Shown piece after piece: positions 9,666 to 20,700 of a stretch of DNA of 64,000 nt. The stretch is from the NCBI GenBank assembly GCA_027559495.1, contig JAMXSV010000008.1:2790001-2854000 (forward strand), in the 5' to 3' direction. Position numbers and translations under genes: made by a program. This DNA is from Aurifilum marmelostoma (lineage: Eukaryota > Ascomycota > Sordariomycetes > Diaporthales > Cryphonectriaceae). Position 1 is the first letter of the stretch; each line of letters starts with the position of its first letter. The notes under the pieces were generated by a model that searched no databases, was not told the origin of the DNA, and worked only from the letters and a program-made list of their open reading frames with translations.

Positions 9666-11597
9666 AGACCAGGCCTCGGAGGGAGAGACACAGGGAGTAG
9701 AGTCTCGCGGGCTGTAGCCCGAACTATGATCTTTACGCGCTCTTGGTGCCCGCGTTTCGTTCTTTGTCTCGAAGGTTTCATTAGTTTATTGGCTGTCCTC
9801 ATGCATGATACTTGGCGTTCTGCTTTGAAGGCTTTGACTATTTTTTTCTCTTTTTCAAGAAGGTTGATGTGCTTTTTTTGTCGGGCAAGGACATCTTTCA
9901 TGAGGCAAATACTCCTGATTAGGCACGACTGGCGCACGAAAGGGTTTTCTTCTGGGGTCCAGTAATTTTTTTGGAGAGCGGACCAAGGAGCCTCGATGCC
10001 AGCACATCCGGCGTTTCCACAGTGTTGGTCTCGAGTCAACGTCACAGCATGGAGTACATGGCGTCAACAGAGATAGGAGTCCGGTAACAATTAGTGCCAG
10101 TGGATTCCTAAGAAGAAAACATCTCATCAAATACGCGAACATTCACTGTCTTAAGTCCCAATCGGTGAACCTGATATGATATAAGAACATGCACTGTCAT
10201 GAACCTGTTATGATATAGGAGCCATGGTTTTTTTTCGATACGCAACTCTCCTATACCAGGCTCAAGGAGAAACAAGGAGCCTCGTTCGAAGAAATGCGTC
10301 ATAGGAGTATGAATTCACACCACGCACATACGGGAGGGGAGGAATGAGACAATCCCAAAACGAAACCACACTCCAAAATGTTGAACCACAACTTTGGTCG
10401 CGGGAGGAGTGGCCAGCACTGCCTGAATCCCTGAAAGGCGCCCTCTCGAAACTTTCACCGCCTTCCCCGTCCAGTCTTGTCTCCCTTCTTACCTGTTTGG
10501 TCATTGTGTGACACACACACACACACACACACATTCACACTCGGTCGTCGCAGTCCCTCTCGGGACGTTTCTCATGACAGCAGCTGGCTGGGCAAGGCAA
10601 TAACAGCCGATTTGTCCGAGACATGGCACTGGGCGTTTGCCTAGTGCGAGCGTTTCTTTCGGGCCCGAGATGATCATGTGTTGGGTGGCCGTCCCCGTGG
10701 CGTTGGGATTGATTGGCCTTGAGCTATGAGGGGGGAGGAAGGAATAGGAGGAGGAGAAAGGCGGCGTTGGACGGCCGGGCTTGGGTGCTCCATTCTCGTG
10801 AGGGTGGGTTCCGCGGGAATGGTGGCTAGGGTGAGCTCAGCAGGCTGACTGTGTTTACATATGGTCGTCCAAACTGTGGAAACTCGTATGTTGTTTCGTT
10901 TCAAACATAGCTCTACAACGACATCAATCTCATCACTAAAGTAGCAGCAGGTTTACGGAGAACAGAGAGGGGCTTTGAGAGCGTGGGCAAAGTGCACAAC
11001 ATCGTGGTACACCTGCCATCAATTTTTCTCCATGGTTCAGAAAGTTAAGCGTTATTTATATGTACACAATAGAAGTTATGCCAATGTCTATGCAAAGCAT
11101 GTCGTTAAATATCCCCGCCTCATGAAAAGAAAGACCAGAAAGAAGAGAGAACGGGGGCTTCATAATCGAGACAGACGGTCAATTGTCTGAAGAGAAGGGG
11201 CATGGATCCCCCTCTCTCCCTCACCAGACCATTGTCGGCAGTCTCGATGATCGTTTTGAAAGAATGGAAATGATGGGAACCCAGAAAGCTTTTTTCCCTC
11301 CCCCTCCTCCAGACCATGTCGACGCCGCTGTTCTGCTGTGCGAACGCTGTTCGTTTTGGTGATTCCTACCAATGATGATGATGAAGTTCTTGGGTATCAC
11401 ACACCCCCAAAAAAAAAGAATATGAACTTGTCCATATTGTGGGAGATCCAGCAATAGAAGGGACAGATAAATAGAAGGAAATTCGTTAAAGGTCCTTTGT
11501 GTGCTGTCAAGCACAGCAGGACACTGAGGTCCAGCCAGCTCTGTTTGTCTCGAGCTTCCTGGCCATGCAAGATTTACCGTTGGTTGAGGAACCTCCT
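9666..11597. other. Convergent intergenic region, no gene seen
   Basis: A spacer of 1.9 kb between the 3' ends of the FAR1-like gene and the secreted barrel protein. It holds an AC microsatellite and AT-rich stretches. The small open frames have no recognisable protein character. Confidence 0.5.
10511..10533. repeat. (AC)n microsatellite
   Basis: A run of about eleven AC units in the spacer downstream of the FAR1-like gene. Confidence 0.95.
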
Positions 11598-12480
11598 TTA
11601 GCCGATGGTCCAGGTGATGTCGCCAGTGTCGTGCATGCCACCATCAGTGGTGTCCCAGCCGAGGGCCTCATAGACGGCAGTGGAAACGTCGATGTGGGTG
11701 GAATCACAGCCCATGCACTTGTCAATGGCGAAGGCGGAGATGGTCTTGCCGTTGGCGGTGATGCTCATGGTGGTGCCGGAGCCGTCGGAGCCGCAGGTGG
11801 GCAGGACGCTGGGATCAACAGCAACGTACATGCTGTCGGCCTCGTAGATGGCTCCACAGGAGGTGTAGGCGCCGACAGTGGGTCCGATCCAGGTGATCTT
11901 CCAGCCCGTGCTGGCTCCAGACGAGGACGAGGAAGACTCGGTGGTGGCAGCAGCCTCAGCACTGGTGGACGAGGTGGTGGGCTCGACAACGACGATGGGG
12001 GTGGTGCTGGTGGTGGGCTCAACAGGGGGGAACATAGACGGAGGAGGAGGACGAGGTGGTGACAGCTGCAACGGGGGCAACGTATGTGGAGGTCGCGCTG
12101 GTGGTGGTGGGCGTGTCAACGGGCACGACCAGTGTGCTGCTGGAGGTAGAAGAAGGACCCTCGTAGAACTGGCCGGCGTCCTGGCTCGAGGAGGAGACGG
12201 CGGCAGGAGCAGAAGCCGAGGTGACCGTGGCGAAGGTGGTAGCAGGCTGCTGGTCCGCGGCGTCAGGAGTGATCCAGGTGGTGGCCGTGCCCTCGATGAG
12301 CTCCGTGACGGTCTCGGTCACCCACTCGACGACGACCTCGGTCTCGAGAACGCGCTTGGCGTGCTCGTGCTGGTGCTTGTGCTGCCGGGCCAGGTGCTCA
12401 TGGCCGTGGGCGTGACCGTGGGGCTGAGCGGCGACCGTCGAGGCCAGGGCCGCGATAAGAACACTTGTTGTGGACTTCAT
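11598..12480 (-). CDS. Secreted double-psi beta-barrel (expansin/RlpA-like) protein, apparent one-base frameshift
   Basis: The ATG at 12480 begins MKSTTSVLIAALASTVAAQ, a clear signal peptide probably cut before Gln. The mature N-terminus is His-rich (HGHAHGHEH, then HKHQHEHAKR with a Kex2-like KR). A long Ser/Thr/Val-rich linker follows, likely heavily O-glycosylated. This frame stops at 12019, but the sequence continues in the next frame through VEPTTSTTPIVVVEPTT to the C-terminal domain (GWKITWIGPTVGAYTSCG, then FAIDKCMGCDSTHIDVS and ITWTIG). That domain has the RlpA/DPBB layout seen in Asp f 7-like and rare-lipoprotein-A-like secreted fungal proteins. Removing one base from the C6/G6 run at 12025-12030 gives exactly 294 codons (293 residues). 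The protein is extracellular and probably cell-wall associated; catalytic activity is not established for the family. Confidence 0.8.
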
Positions 12481-13451
12481 GATGATGATGATGATGCTGA
12501 TGCTGCTGTGTCTTCTTTGATCGAGTCTGGACTGGGAGATTCCTTTTCCTTTCCTTGAATTTTCCCCCTCTCCTTAATGAGTGATTGCTGTCGAGGCTGG
12601 ATGCTCTGGAATGGCTACTACTGTTGCCGGGTGTTGTCTCGTGATGATGTGTTTGGACCAAAGCCGCGCTGGGGTATTGAAAATGAGGAAGTGTGTGTGT
12701 GAGAGAATGTCTTAGATAGAGACCGTGGTGGTGGTTGGTATGTGCAGAACAAATGGGTGAACACGAGCACTGCTCGTTCGTGTGATGAAGGAATGAATTG
12801 GTTGAAGAGTAACCAGAGCAGATGGGTCGGATGCTGATCGAAACTCCAGAGAAGGACCAGGGAGGGTATTTGTTGATAAAAAGAGAGGATCCGTAGGAAC
12901 GGTGTAATAAGGTGAGCAGACCAGGCTGGGGGCCACTGTCATTTTATTGTGGAGGACAAGGACGAGGGCTCAGCCTTCGGGGATTAAGTGACTGCGGGAA
13001 AAAAAAAATCCAAGGCAAGGTAGAGTAGAGGAGAAGGAGGAGGAAGAGGTAAGAGCAGGGCTCCACAGCGCCATGACTCTACAGCAGGCCCGGGACTTTC
13101 TTTGCTTGGCCACACAACAGAAGGAACACACACACACAGAGCACATGGGATAACATGGTTAGTCCATGATCTGATCCACAGATACAATGGTACAAAGTGT
13201 GATGATGTGACATGGTCAAAAGAGGCCTCTTCTCGTCATCACTTTGACCGTTTTGTGGCCCGGCTGAAGTTCAGATCCAGTTACTATGACAGTACATGAT
13301 GTGCCATAATCTCGATTTGATTTTTTTTTTCTTGGGGAGACAATGAATGACAGATGTTCTGTCTGTCAGTCAAAAGGGAGTCTATCTTCACTGCGAGGAG
13401 AGAATCAAGAACCATCCCGAGAAGGTCACCCAGGCAGCCCAAGGAAGGGGC

Positions 13452-13465
13452 GGGGGGGGGGGGGG
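13452..13465. repeat. Poly-G homopolymer (G14)
   Basis: A run of 14 G on the plus strand in the spacer. Homopolymers of this length are prone to length error. Confidence 0.85.
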
Positions 13466-14480
13466 CACACAGAAGAGAAAAAGAGAGAGATGGACAGGAC
13501 CCAAGGAGGAGAATGGGCAAATAAAGTCACCGACCACTAGCATCGCAATGCCGGGGTATGTATGCGTGTGCGAGGAAGTGAAGAGGGAGGGGGGGTGGCT
13601 TCGGGGAGGGTGGTAAACGGGATGTTGTGATCGGCCGAGCTCACCTCCCACCTGCAAGGTACGGCGCACATCCCTGCCGATATTCAGGTACGTATAATCC
13701 TAGCGTCGTATCGCTGACAGGCACGCTCCCCCTGGCCCTCTGTGCGCCATCCTGTGTGTTGCCATGTGTCTGTCTGTCTGTCTGTCGCCGCCCTCCAAGG
13801 GACTCTTCAGAGGGTGATGATGGAGGAGTAGGAGGATCCCGAGAAGGGGGGGCCACAACAGCGCCGAGATTAGCAACCAGCCAGTCAGAGAGGGACCTTC
13901 CCATTTTCTTCCTGTCCTTCTCCCAAGCCTTCTATAGCACTAAGAAACGACCACAAAGACGTACGTAGACAAGAGTTCTTGCCCAAAGCTGGGACGACCC
14001 GGTCGATCCAAACTAAATCCGCGATGATCCCGCCCTGTTCCGCCTTCTCCCCTGATTAACCGCCCCTCCTTTCCCCCCCTCTTTCCTTGTCCAAACTTAA
14101 GTTGGGACGAGGTCCTTGGGTGCAAGATCCAAAGTGCAAAAAAGTTTGTTGTCGTGGCGGAGAGTCTTACTGTGGGTATGTTTTACGAAATGGAACGTGC
14201 CATCAAAGGCCTCGACCACCGTCCGTCCTTTTTTTTAGGTTCTTTGCTGCATTGTGCTGAATCGTGATGAGGGGAAGGGGAAAAACAAGAAAATAGAAGA
14301 AAAAAACTAGCAAGTAGGGCGTACAGTATACTGTGCCATAGCAGGTGAATTCTCGCAGAAACACCTGCAGTAGTGGCGGGCTGCTTACAGTCATAGTTAT
14401 GTGCCAACTTTGGCACAATGGCCCTCGGCTCATTGGTGGTGTGTCGCAGTGCATGCAGCCGCTGGGCCGTTTCTTTGGGC

Positions 14481-14512
14481 TTTTTTTTTTTTTTGGGGGG
14501 GGGGGGGGGGGG
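14481..14512. repeat. T14G18 compound homopolymer
   Basis: Fourteen T are followed immediately by eighteen G on the plus strand, in non-coding DNA. The G run is long enough for quadruplex formation and also for miscounting in sequencing. Confidence 0.9.
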
Positions 14513-15403
14513 AAAGGGTCTCTGGGCTGGGCCCCTCACCCCCTTTCACACTGCATATGGTGGTGCTTTCTTTTTCACCTACCCCCTCTTCCTTATCCCT
14601 TTTCTCTTTCTTTTTTGGGCGCTTGTCAGCAGCTAACGCCTTACCCTCTTTACCAAACACCTGGGCAATCACCAAAAAGAGAAAATGTTACCCCCACCGC
14701 TCCTTCTATCCTCCTGGCCAGCGCATACAGGCGGGTGAGGGAATTTTCCGAAAGCTTCGATGGGACCTTTGAAGCCCTTCCGTCGTGCATACACAGTACA
14801 TATTGTCATACTATTACCACGACGTACATGATTAGTGGTATTACAGTACTGTGCTACGTAGTGTGATCGGATCAAAGCCTGGTCGGATAGCCGGGGGTGA
14901 AAAAGGCGAGGACGCTCGTGGTCTGAGTGGCACAATGTGGACGGACACTGGAGAGCATCTGGCCAAGGATTTTCTGCCGAGACCCGATCCCTAACTGCAA
15001 AAATGCTCTTCTCTTTCCTACTGCCTCACTACCGCCGCCACCACCACCACTAATCATCTTCCTCTATCCACTCCCTCTCAGCCCAGCCCTAGGTGGCTCC
15101 AGCTGCTGTGCGACGCTCTACGTGACCCTACTGTGCGAGCTTGCAATCTATGCGTTGGTACGCACGTCTCGCTCGGGGCGCGAGCTAGTGTTTGGCACCA
15201 ATAGCAGCAGCCTCTTAAAAGTAGCAACGGTCTACTATGGTACGCCCCCGGCGACGGCCTGTACCCACCAAGCTGAACACGTTGGTCGCTGCAGACCAGC
15301 CGGGGGGAGAGATCCGGCCAGCCCACAAAATCCAGAATGTACACAGGCTCCCCCTCCCCCCTGGTGCTTGTTTGCTGTTGCTGCTGCTGCTCTGTTGCCC
15401 GCT

Positions 15404-16575
15404 TCATGAGCTCGTAGCAGCCACAGGCCCCTGCTGGCCGTTGTTGCTGCGCTGTGCTGGCCCTTTCCTGCTAGTGAAGGTATACAAGAACAGCCCCTCT
15501 CTGCTGAAGACGGGCCTGTCATCATCTGCCAGCTCGGTCACGGTAAATGCCTTCCTGGCGCTTTTCAGGAACTGCATGTCGGCGCGTCTCCTTTTTTTGA
15601 AACAAAAATAGACAGTCGTGGAGGGGCAGAGTGCTAGCAGGTCTTTGAGCGTCTGCAGCAGCAGCGGAAAGGCGGGCTCGAAGTAGACGCAGTCTGCTGC
15701 TAGGATCACGTCTGGCTTGAAATGTGTGATTTCTGTCGGTAGTGCCTCGCCCCTAGAGCAATGACACGTTCGCATCCACGTTAGAAATCGAAGAGGGGTT
15801 CGAACGGGTGCCTGCTCCCCCTGAAGACGTGGTCCACGGGTGTATTGTGCTGGGTGGGAAATGGAGGAGAAGAGCCTTGGCCTGAGATGAAGGATGTGGG
15901 GAAGAAGTGTGGGAGGGTGGTATTTTGGAGACGGAGGGGAAAATAGACAGCCAAGAAAAAGTGATCAGATCAGCATTTTCGGTAGCTACACTTACCAGTT
16001 GAGAACCATGGCCTTGACACGTCCTTCAACCTCATTCAACACGATGTTGTGCTCCATCAGGCTCAGCATCTCGAGCTGGTCCGTCACGTAAAGAGGATGG
16101 CCGACAGTGCATCCCTTTACAACCGCTAGGCCAACCAGGCCTCCGCCTGCCCCAATCTCAAGTCTGCAATGCGCATACACCCAAGGAGTATTTGTCAGTC
16201 AAAGTGGTGAGCCTCTTTGTTCATTTGTGCGTATGTGTGTACAGAAATATGTGTCAAGAAGAGAAGAAAAGGAGAAAGCATAAAGGCTCACATGCGAGCG
16301 TCTTTGAGGTCGTTCCGATGGTATCGCAACATATGTCGGGCCAGAACCATCCCTGCGGGCCACGTCTGGCCACCACAACCCGACGTGAGGTCTTCGTGGA
16401 CTCTCAGTGGTGCTGGCAGCAGGCCACCAAAGTCTAATGCGGTGTCGCCTGCGGCTTTGTACTCGGGCAATGGCGTCAGGTCCTGGTCGAATGCGAGAGG
16501 GTCGAAAACTTCTTCTTGACCTGGCGAGACATGAGGCGTCGACTTGGACCCCATCGTGACAAAAGGCTCACCCAT
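15404..16575 (-). CDS. EFM6: Efm6-type protein-lysine methyltransferase (METTL21-like)
   Basis: S-adenosylmethionine-dependent seven-beta-strand methyltransferase. Yeast Efm6 methylates a lysine of elongation factor 1A in the cytosol. Three exons on the minus strand fit the frame: 16575-16292, 16163-15996 and 15752-15404, with introns of 128 and 243 nt, giving 266 residues. Joined motifs are LLPAPLRVHEDLTSGCGGQT plus WPAGMVLARHML (family N-terminal signature), motif I ILEIGAGGGLVGLAV across the first splice, and the post-I acidic segment. LAADCVYFEPAFPLL supplies the DxxY substrate/catalytic motif, and a conserved KKRRRADMQFLK tail follows. An ATG at 16554 is an alternative start seven residues in. 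The C-terminal Ser/Gln-rich tail is not conserved in my memory of the family. Confidence 0.88.
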
Positions 16576-17793
16576 TCTCCTTGGGAGTCTCTCTACGGAG
16601 AGAAGAGCCGCCGAGTTAGCTATTGCTATTGCGGATGTATTCGGGGCAATAGCAACAGGAAGACGACGAACAGGATATGTCGGCCTGAAATTTTTCAAGG
16701 CTGATGAGAGGCATCAACTGGTGGTGATGTTCTTGAAAAGGGAAGGGGGGTTCTTTTTTTTTTTTTTTTCCGTCCCCTGTCTCACGATATGATTTTGGGA
16801 CTTCATCTGCAGCAAGCGCCACCAGCAGGAGCGGCAACAGCGACAGTGGCGCCGGCGAATTGGCAAGTGCTTTACGCCGAATCCACTGCACTACCGGCCA
16901 GTCGCTCCTGCTGCTTGTGTCGTGAAATCACTGGGTGCAGTGGTCCTTTGCACCTTCCCTTGGGTCGCCCAACGAGTCATCACCTCAAGGCAAGTACGCT
17001 CAAGCCGACTCTTTCGGCCTTACCTTTTTCTACACTAGGCGGTGTGCGCAAGCTACACTCGCCATTTTACACTTTACAGGTACAATCTACTGCACCACCA
17101 CTTCTGAATCTACAAATCACCCCCCCCAGTCTCACCTGATGGAAGAGAAAGAGACGATCTTGAGGCAATAAACAGGGAGAGATCTTAATATAAATTTTCG
17201 AGCCACGAAGGAGGCAGGAAATGTCATCCCTTCGGCTCGTTTTGCCCTCGATTTTCCCTTTTTCCATGTTCCCTTAACCCCCCTACCGCCCACTGGAATG
17301 TTGAACCCACTTCAGCCTCTTACACCACACCACTCTTTCGCCTGGACAGTCTCTCCTCTCTCTCTACTCTGTCACTTTCTCTGAGTCCGATGCGACCAAG
17401 GGGCTGGATCTAGGGTTAGGTCTCCCACGATGGCCAGTGGCCAGGTGCCGCGGGGGGCGGGCTACCCTCAAGGGAGGGACAAGAAGAGGGGGGAGAATGA
17501 GTAGCAGGACGAGGAGACCAGACTTGCTTGCTATTGTGTAGGGCAGGCTATGTGATGTCTTCTGCTGGTAAGACGTCGTCATGTCTTTGCCATCTTTTCT
17601 CCCCCGCCTCCTCTTCATTCTCGTCTCTTCCTCCTCCTCCTCCTCCTCCTCCTCCTCCTCCTCCTCCTCCTCCGCCTTCTCGTCCGTCTCGTCTTGCGTC
17701 CGCTCGTGTGCGTGGATGTCTGGTTGTAACCTCGAGCTCGTCTGAGTCGAAATCACGAACCTGGCACTCAAAGACTGTTTGTGATATTCGACC
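16576..17793. other. Divergent intergenic region
   Basis: Shared promoter space between the methyltransferase (minus) and the Axl2-like gene (plus). The right end is strongly pyrimidine-rich on the plus strand and includes a TCC microsatellite about 120 nt upstream of the Axl2-like ATG. I see no other gene. Confidence 0.55.
17629..17673. repeat. (TCC)n microsatellite
   Basis: About fifteen TCC units lie in the presumed 5' leader of the Axl2-like gene. Length changes here could alter its expression. Confidence 0.95.
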
Positions 17794-20700
17794 ATGCAGG
17801 CTTCTGGGGGGTCCTCGACCTCCCTGCCCCTCCTCCTCCACCACTTCCTCCTCCTCCTCTTCAAAGCGGCTGTGGTAAACAGCGCACCCATTCTCTCCTT
17901 TCCAATCAACTCACAAGTCCCTCCTGTGGCCAGGATCGGGGAACCCTTCTCCTTCGAGTTCTCTCCTTCAACATTCACCTCACCCTCCGGTTCTACCCTG
18001 TCCTACTCACTCGTCAATCCTCCCTCCTGGGTGTCTCTCGACAGCGAGGGTCGCACGCTCTCCGGGACACCACAGGATGGCGATCTAGCAGATCCAGGGA
18101 CGGTGGTTGGGATAAACATCACTTTGGTGGCGACAGACACGACTGGGTCCGCCTCTGACGATGCAACGTTGGTGGTGTCTCGAAATCAGGGGCCCATGGT
18201 CCAGATCCCCATCTCCGACCAGATCCAGGGCTTTGGGAAGTACTCGGAGCCGTCATCGATCCTCTGCAACCCGGAGGAAGACTTCGAGTTCACATTTGCA
18301 GCCGACACCTTCTCTGACGTCGAAACTTCAATGCTCAACTACTACACAGTCATGCTCAACAACAACAGCCCTCTGCCGGCGTGGATCTCCTTTGATCCGG
18401 GCACCCTCGTCTTGAGAGGTACTACGCCTCCCTTCAGCTCCCTCGTCGAGCCCCCGCAGACCTTTTCCATGAAGCTCATTGCGTCCGACGTCGCGGGCTT
18501 CTCGGCTGCCTGGGTCAACTTCTCCATCGTGGTCGGGACGCACAGCCTGACGACCAGCGACCCAGAGGTCACGCTCAACGCGACCGTTGGAAAGCCTCTG
18601 ACGTATGATGGGCTGGTGCAAAGCGTTCGGGTTGACCAGGCGGCAGTGAAGTCGAACCAGGTCAACGTCACGACCGAAGGCATACCTTCTTGGCTGACTC
18701 TCGACCCGACGTCATGGAATATCAGTGGCACGCCTCCAGACGACGCGCAGCCGACGACAACATTTATGGTGACCCTAGAGGACTCGTTTGCGGATTTCCT
18801 GAACATTACTTTCAATCTGCAGGTCACAGGTAGCAACAGCCTCTTTCAGAGCACGTTTCCATCTCTGGACGTCAAGCCTGGGGGTAGTTTGTCTTTTGAC
18901 CTGACACAATATCTCGCGGACCCGTCGGCGGTCGATGTGAGAGCCGACGTACAGCCGGCAGCATCATGGCTCTCCTGGGATGCCTCTGCGTTAACTCTAA
19001 CCGGAGATGTCCCTCGCACAGCCTCCGAGTCGACCATTGACGTCACCTTCACCGCTCAGCCAAAAGGCAATACAAACTCCAGAAGAGCTGGGGCAGTGGG
19101 CCAGTCCCAGAAACTGGTGATCGATATCCAGGCGGCCTCGGCCTCCTCGTTGACGACCACGGAAACCGCTTCACGCACGAGCTCGCGGCCAGTATCTGCC
19201 TCGTCGACCGCTGCGTCCAAGAGCAGCAATGATACCACGAGTTCGTCGTCTGCTAAGCGATCCCCGAACTGGACCATCGTGGCCATCGTCATCTCTGCCG
19301 TCGCGGCCTTTGCGCTTGTCGCATGCATCTGCTTCTGGTTCTGTCATAGGAAGAACAAGCAGCAGCAACAGTCGAGGAGTGACCTCGACAGCGCGTACTA
19401 CATCTCTGCGCCTTTACCGGAAAGCCTGATCTACACGCCTGGGGTGGAAGTCGGCTCGCCAGACCCTCAGCACAACACGGTCTCCTCGGCCTTTAGCGAG
19501 AAGGACAAGTCAAAGCCCCGAAAGGCAAGCAACCTCCGCAGGGAGCTGACCTCGTCGCCTGTCCCGCCCGTCGTGCCGTCGCTCGCGGATATTTATAACG
19601 ACATGGACGACGACGGACATCCACCGATAACGAGCGAGAACACAACGCCAGCGAACAGGCTGAAGGGCTGGTACGACTCGCTGCGCAGCTTCCGTGTCGC
19701 GCACCTGCGGCGCGGCCTCGGTGGTGGCAAGACGAGGGTGTCGGAGAGCTTCCTCTCGGGCGACGAGGACTCGCACCACGATCTCGACCTCGAATTTGCC
19801 GGCCCGCCCGTCATTAGCCTCAGCCACAGCAGCCAGGGCACGTTCCGCAACAACCTCGAGGTTGAGGTGCCCACGCTGTCACCTGGCGGCGGAGGAGATA
19901 GTAGTAGCAGCCTACAGCGGGTGCTAGACCGATCTCACAACAACAACAACAACAATGGGGATCGTTTTGGCAGCCTACAGGTCAAGAAGGGCAAGAACAA
20001 TGCTGTTCTTCCCACGCCCGAGAACTCTGCAAGCAGGCTGGATCTGGACGATGGCGACCCATCACCCACAATAGGCCAGGCGGTTTCGCCTCTCGACGAG
20101 AGGAATCCCTTCAACTCCCACCCCATCTCGCCCGTATCTCCTGCAGCCGCTACACTCACCGCCGGCGTTGGTGTCAGCGCAAATGGCCCATCAAACCCTC
20201 CCCCAGCAGCCCTTTCGTCGTCATCAATACGAAGACCAAGGGCGGCCTCTGAGTTTCAGCTTCGCACGCAGCCCGCCTTACGCCCCGTGCACTCGCAAAA
20301 GTCATTTGCCAGTATCTCATCTATCGACAGCATGCGTGGTCGAACGCGCAAGCTGGCAGCTAAGACGTCTGCCCAAGCGAAAGGCGCCATGTCCCTTGCG
20401 TCTATAGCTATGAAGTCTCCCACGCGTAGAACGCTGGCGAGGCTCGGCAAGAAGCCCAGTCTGCACCTGCGGCGGTCCAAGAGAGCCCACCGTGGGGTTC
20501 TGGAGAGCGCTGATGACGATGTCGCTGAGGACGGCAATAGGCGGCCGTCTGCCCGTAGCCCAGAGGCTGGGCTCGGAGTCCAGAATGGTGGCGGTGGTGG
20601 CATCGGGGCGTACTTGAGCCCCAGGCTGTGGCCCCAGCCTGGTGGCCCTGGGGACTCAGTCGGTCCTGTACCAATGCCCTCCGCGCCGGAGCCCGCCGCC

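Larger units (their letters stand above)
12481..15403. other. Intergenic region, 2.9 kb, no gene seen
   Basis: This spacer contains the promoter of the secreted barrel protein at its left end and the 3' flank of the methyltransferase gene at its right. It is rich in purine/pyrimidine tracts, a G14 run near 13452 and a T14G18 run near 14481. Several overlapping open frames exist on both strands, but all look like low-complexity noise. Confidence 0.5.

Noticed and set aside
9662..10045. 127-residue Lys/Arg-rich minus-strand frame
   Set aside because: It lies over the 3' flank of the FAR1-like gene, has no family likeness, and its composition follows A/T runs.
11499..12558. Gly/Asp-rich plus-strand frames over the barrel protein gene
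   Set aside because: Low-complexity complements of the Ser/Thr/Pro-rich linker. The minus strand has a signal peptide and a DPBB domain.
15788..15815. GGTTCGAA in the methyltransferase intron as a tRNA B box
   Set aside because: No matching A box or cloverleaf stems could be drawn around it.
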